Notes under the pieces: model-generated
Told to the model about the DNA's origin: nothing
Database searches by the model: none
What the model saw: the letters and a program-made list of their open reading frames with translations, nothing else
Made by a program: the position numbers and the translations under genes
In this document: positions 63,305-64,000 of the stretch, one piece after another
Layout of the letters: each line of letters opens with the position of its first letter
Numbering within the stretch: the first letter of the stretch is position 1
Assembly (NCBI RefSeq): GCF_012290005.1
Contig: NZ_JAAXMS010000005.1
Location: 496,001-560,000, forward strand
Direction of reading: 5' to 3'
DNA from: Crateriforma spongiae
GTDB taxonomy: Bacteria; Planctomycetota; Planctomycetia; Pirellulales; Pirellulaceae
DNA length: 64,000 nucleotides

Positions 63305-64000
63305 ATGATAAATCCTACCAATACGGTTTCGATCCCTGCCTGCTTCCTGGCCGCCATTATCGTGGTCTGCGATGGCGGCGCGGCGTCCGCGTCCGACGCA
63401 GCGGCGACAGCGATATCCGAGGGCAAAGACGATGGCACGACGGGCGAATTGACGCCGACCATTTCATTCAATCGTGACGTGCGGCCGATTTTGTCGGACC
63501 GTTGTTTCAAGTGTCATGGACCGGATGCAGAAAACCAGGATTCGGATCTGCGACTGGATACGCACGAAAACGCCGTTGCCGATTTGGGCGGATACCAGGC
63601 GATCGTTCCTGGAGATCTGGAGGCCAGTGAGCTTTACCTGCGGATTCACAGCGACGACGAAGACTTGGTGATGCCACCGGCTGATTCGCTTCGCGGGCTG
63701 TCGAAGAAGGAAAAACAGATTCTGGATCAGTGGATCTTGCAGGGCGCGCCCTACGAACGTCATTGGTCTTTCGAAACGCTGCCCAAGAGTGTTGCAGTCC
63801 CGCCGATCGACGATCCTTGGGTGACCAACCCGATTGACCGATTCGTGATGGCTGCGATGCATCAACAGAATGTTGCGCCAGCCGATCCGGCGAGCAAGGA
63901 AAAGTGGTTGCGTCGCGTGACGTTTGATTTGACGGGGTTGCCGCCGACACTGGATCAGATAGACGCTTTCATCGCCGATGATTCGCAGACCGCATTCGAA
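63305..64000 (+). CDS. PSCyt1/DUF1549 cytochrome-like protein (partial, C-terminus off window)
   Basis: 232 residues are present, starting with the ATG at 63305; the frame is open to the window end. A signal peptide (MINPTNTVSIPACFLAAIIVVC, then GGAASA) precedes the heme c site of PSCyt1 (ISFNRDVRPILSDRCFKCHGPDAENQDSDLRLD) and the LVMPPADSLRGLSKKEKQILDQWILQGA stretch. Residues from about 150 (WVTNPIDRFVMAAMHQQNVAP) begin the DUF1549/PSCyt2 domain (WLRRVTFDLTGLPPTLDQIDAFI). Family knowledge: planctomycete cytochrome-type proteins, usually beside sulfatases or DUF1501 genes and thought to be part of polysaccharide-linked electron transfer. The DUF1553 C-terminal domain lies beyond the edge. Confidence 0.93.
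   Translation, partial: MINPTNTVSIPACFLAAIIVVCDGGAASASDAAATAISEGKDDGTTGELTPTISFNRDVRPILSDRCFKCHGPDAENQDSDLRLDTHENAVADLGGYQAIVPGDLEASELYLRIHSDDEDLVMPPADSLRGLSKKEKQILDQWILQGAPYERHWSFETLPKSVAVPPIDDPWVTNPIDRFVMAAMHQQNVAPADPASKEKWLRRVTFDLTGLPPTLDQIDAFIADDSQTAFE

Noticed and set aside
1-64000. tRNA, rRNA, CRISPR arrays, insertion sequences
   Set aside because: No cloverleaf-like tRNA, rRNA core, regularly spaced repeats or transposase frame was recognised by eye; a covariance-model scan (e.g. tRNA/rRNA profiles) would be decisive.

Overview
The window reads as part of a chromosome of a planctomycete, most likely a Pirellulaceae-type relative of Rhodopirellula. This rests on gene content: two DUF1559 prepilin-like proteins, a PEP-CTERM protein, a long PVC-type heme-binding CxxCH protein with HEAT repeats, the start of a PSCyt1/DUF1549 cytochrome protein, a Cys-type sulfatase and a sialate O-acetylesterase. 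Few starts have a Shine-Dalgarno sequence, and TTG/GTG starts are common. No rRNA, tRNA, CRISPR array, insertion sequence or phage module was found. About 53 protein genes are supported; the first and the last run off the window.

Layout. 1-8.4 kb: secreted and surface functions (DUF1559, PEP-CTERM, PQQ-like propeller, nitroreductase, a 1424-residue sulfatase-propeller fusion). 8.4-18.2 kb: BFD-like ferredoxin, M20 peptidase, rlmN, ychF, a small membrane protein, a GspE/PilT-type ATPase and ligA. 18.6-25.3 kb: Ser/Thr kinase with PAS, an antiporter pair, a GT2 glycosyltransferase, larC. 25.4-32.7 kb: lipoprotein and DUF1559 pair, a secreted protein that is one quarter cysteine, and the large PVC cytochrome. 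32.8-42.8 kb: Nudix, CCA-type nucleotidyltransferase, then a minus-strand run of housekeeping genes (hemW, MBL hydrolase, mnmE, dsbD, phosphotransferase, tsaE, Dabb). 43-52 kb: FHA protein, YhcC-like radical SAM, fabZ-fabI-ilvE, LarA-like racemase, aroB, pgsA-CPBP. 52.4-64 kb: sialate esterase, the FHA-EAL / AAA ATPase / kinase-tubulin cluster, a DoxX-oxidoreductase fusion with an AraC-PAS regulator, and a PSCyt1 cytochrome protein cut by the window end.

The best candidate for an undescribed system is 54273-60260. A 1083-residue protein joins a Ser/Thr kinase to a tubulin-like GTPase-type domain. It lies 55 bp behind an AAA ATPase with a probable winged-helix N-terminus, and divergent to a protein joining an FHA phosphothreonine-binding domain to an EAL domain whose catalytic residues all appear present. 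The parts suggest a phosphorylation- and c-di-GMP-linked cytoskeletal or remodelling switch; the function is inference. Other unusual architectures are the sulfatase-propeller fusion with an internal duplication, the DoxX-oxidoreductase fusion, and the cysteine-rich exported protein. LarC and a LarA-like protein lie about 22 kb apart and may serve the same nickel-pincer chemistry.
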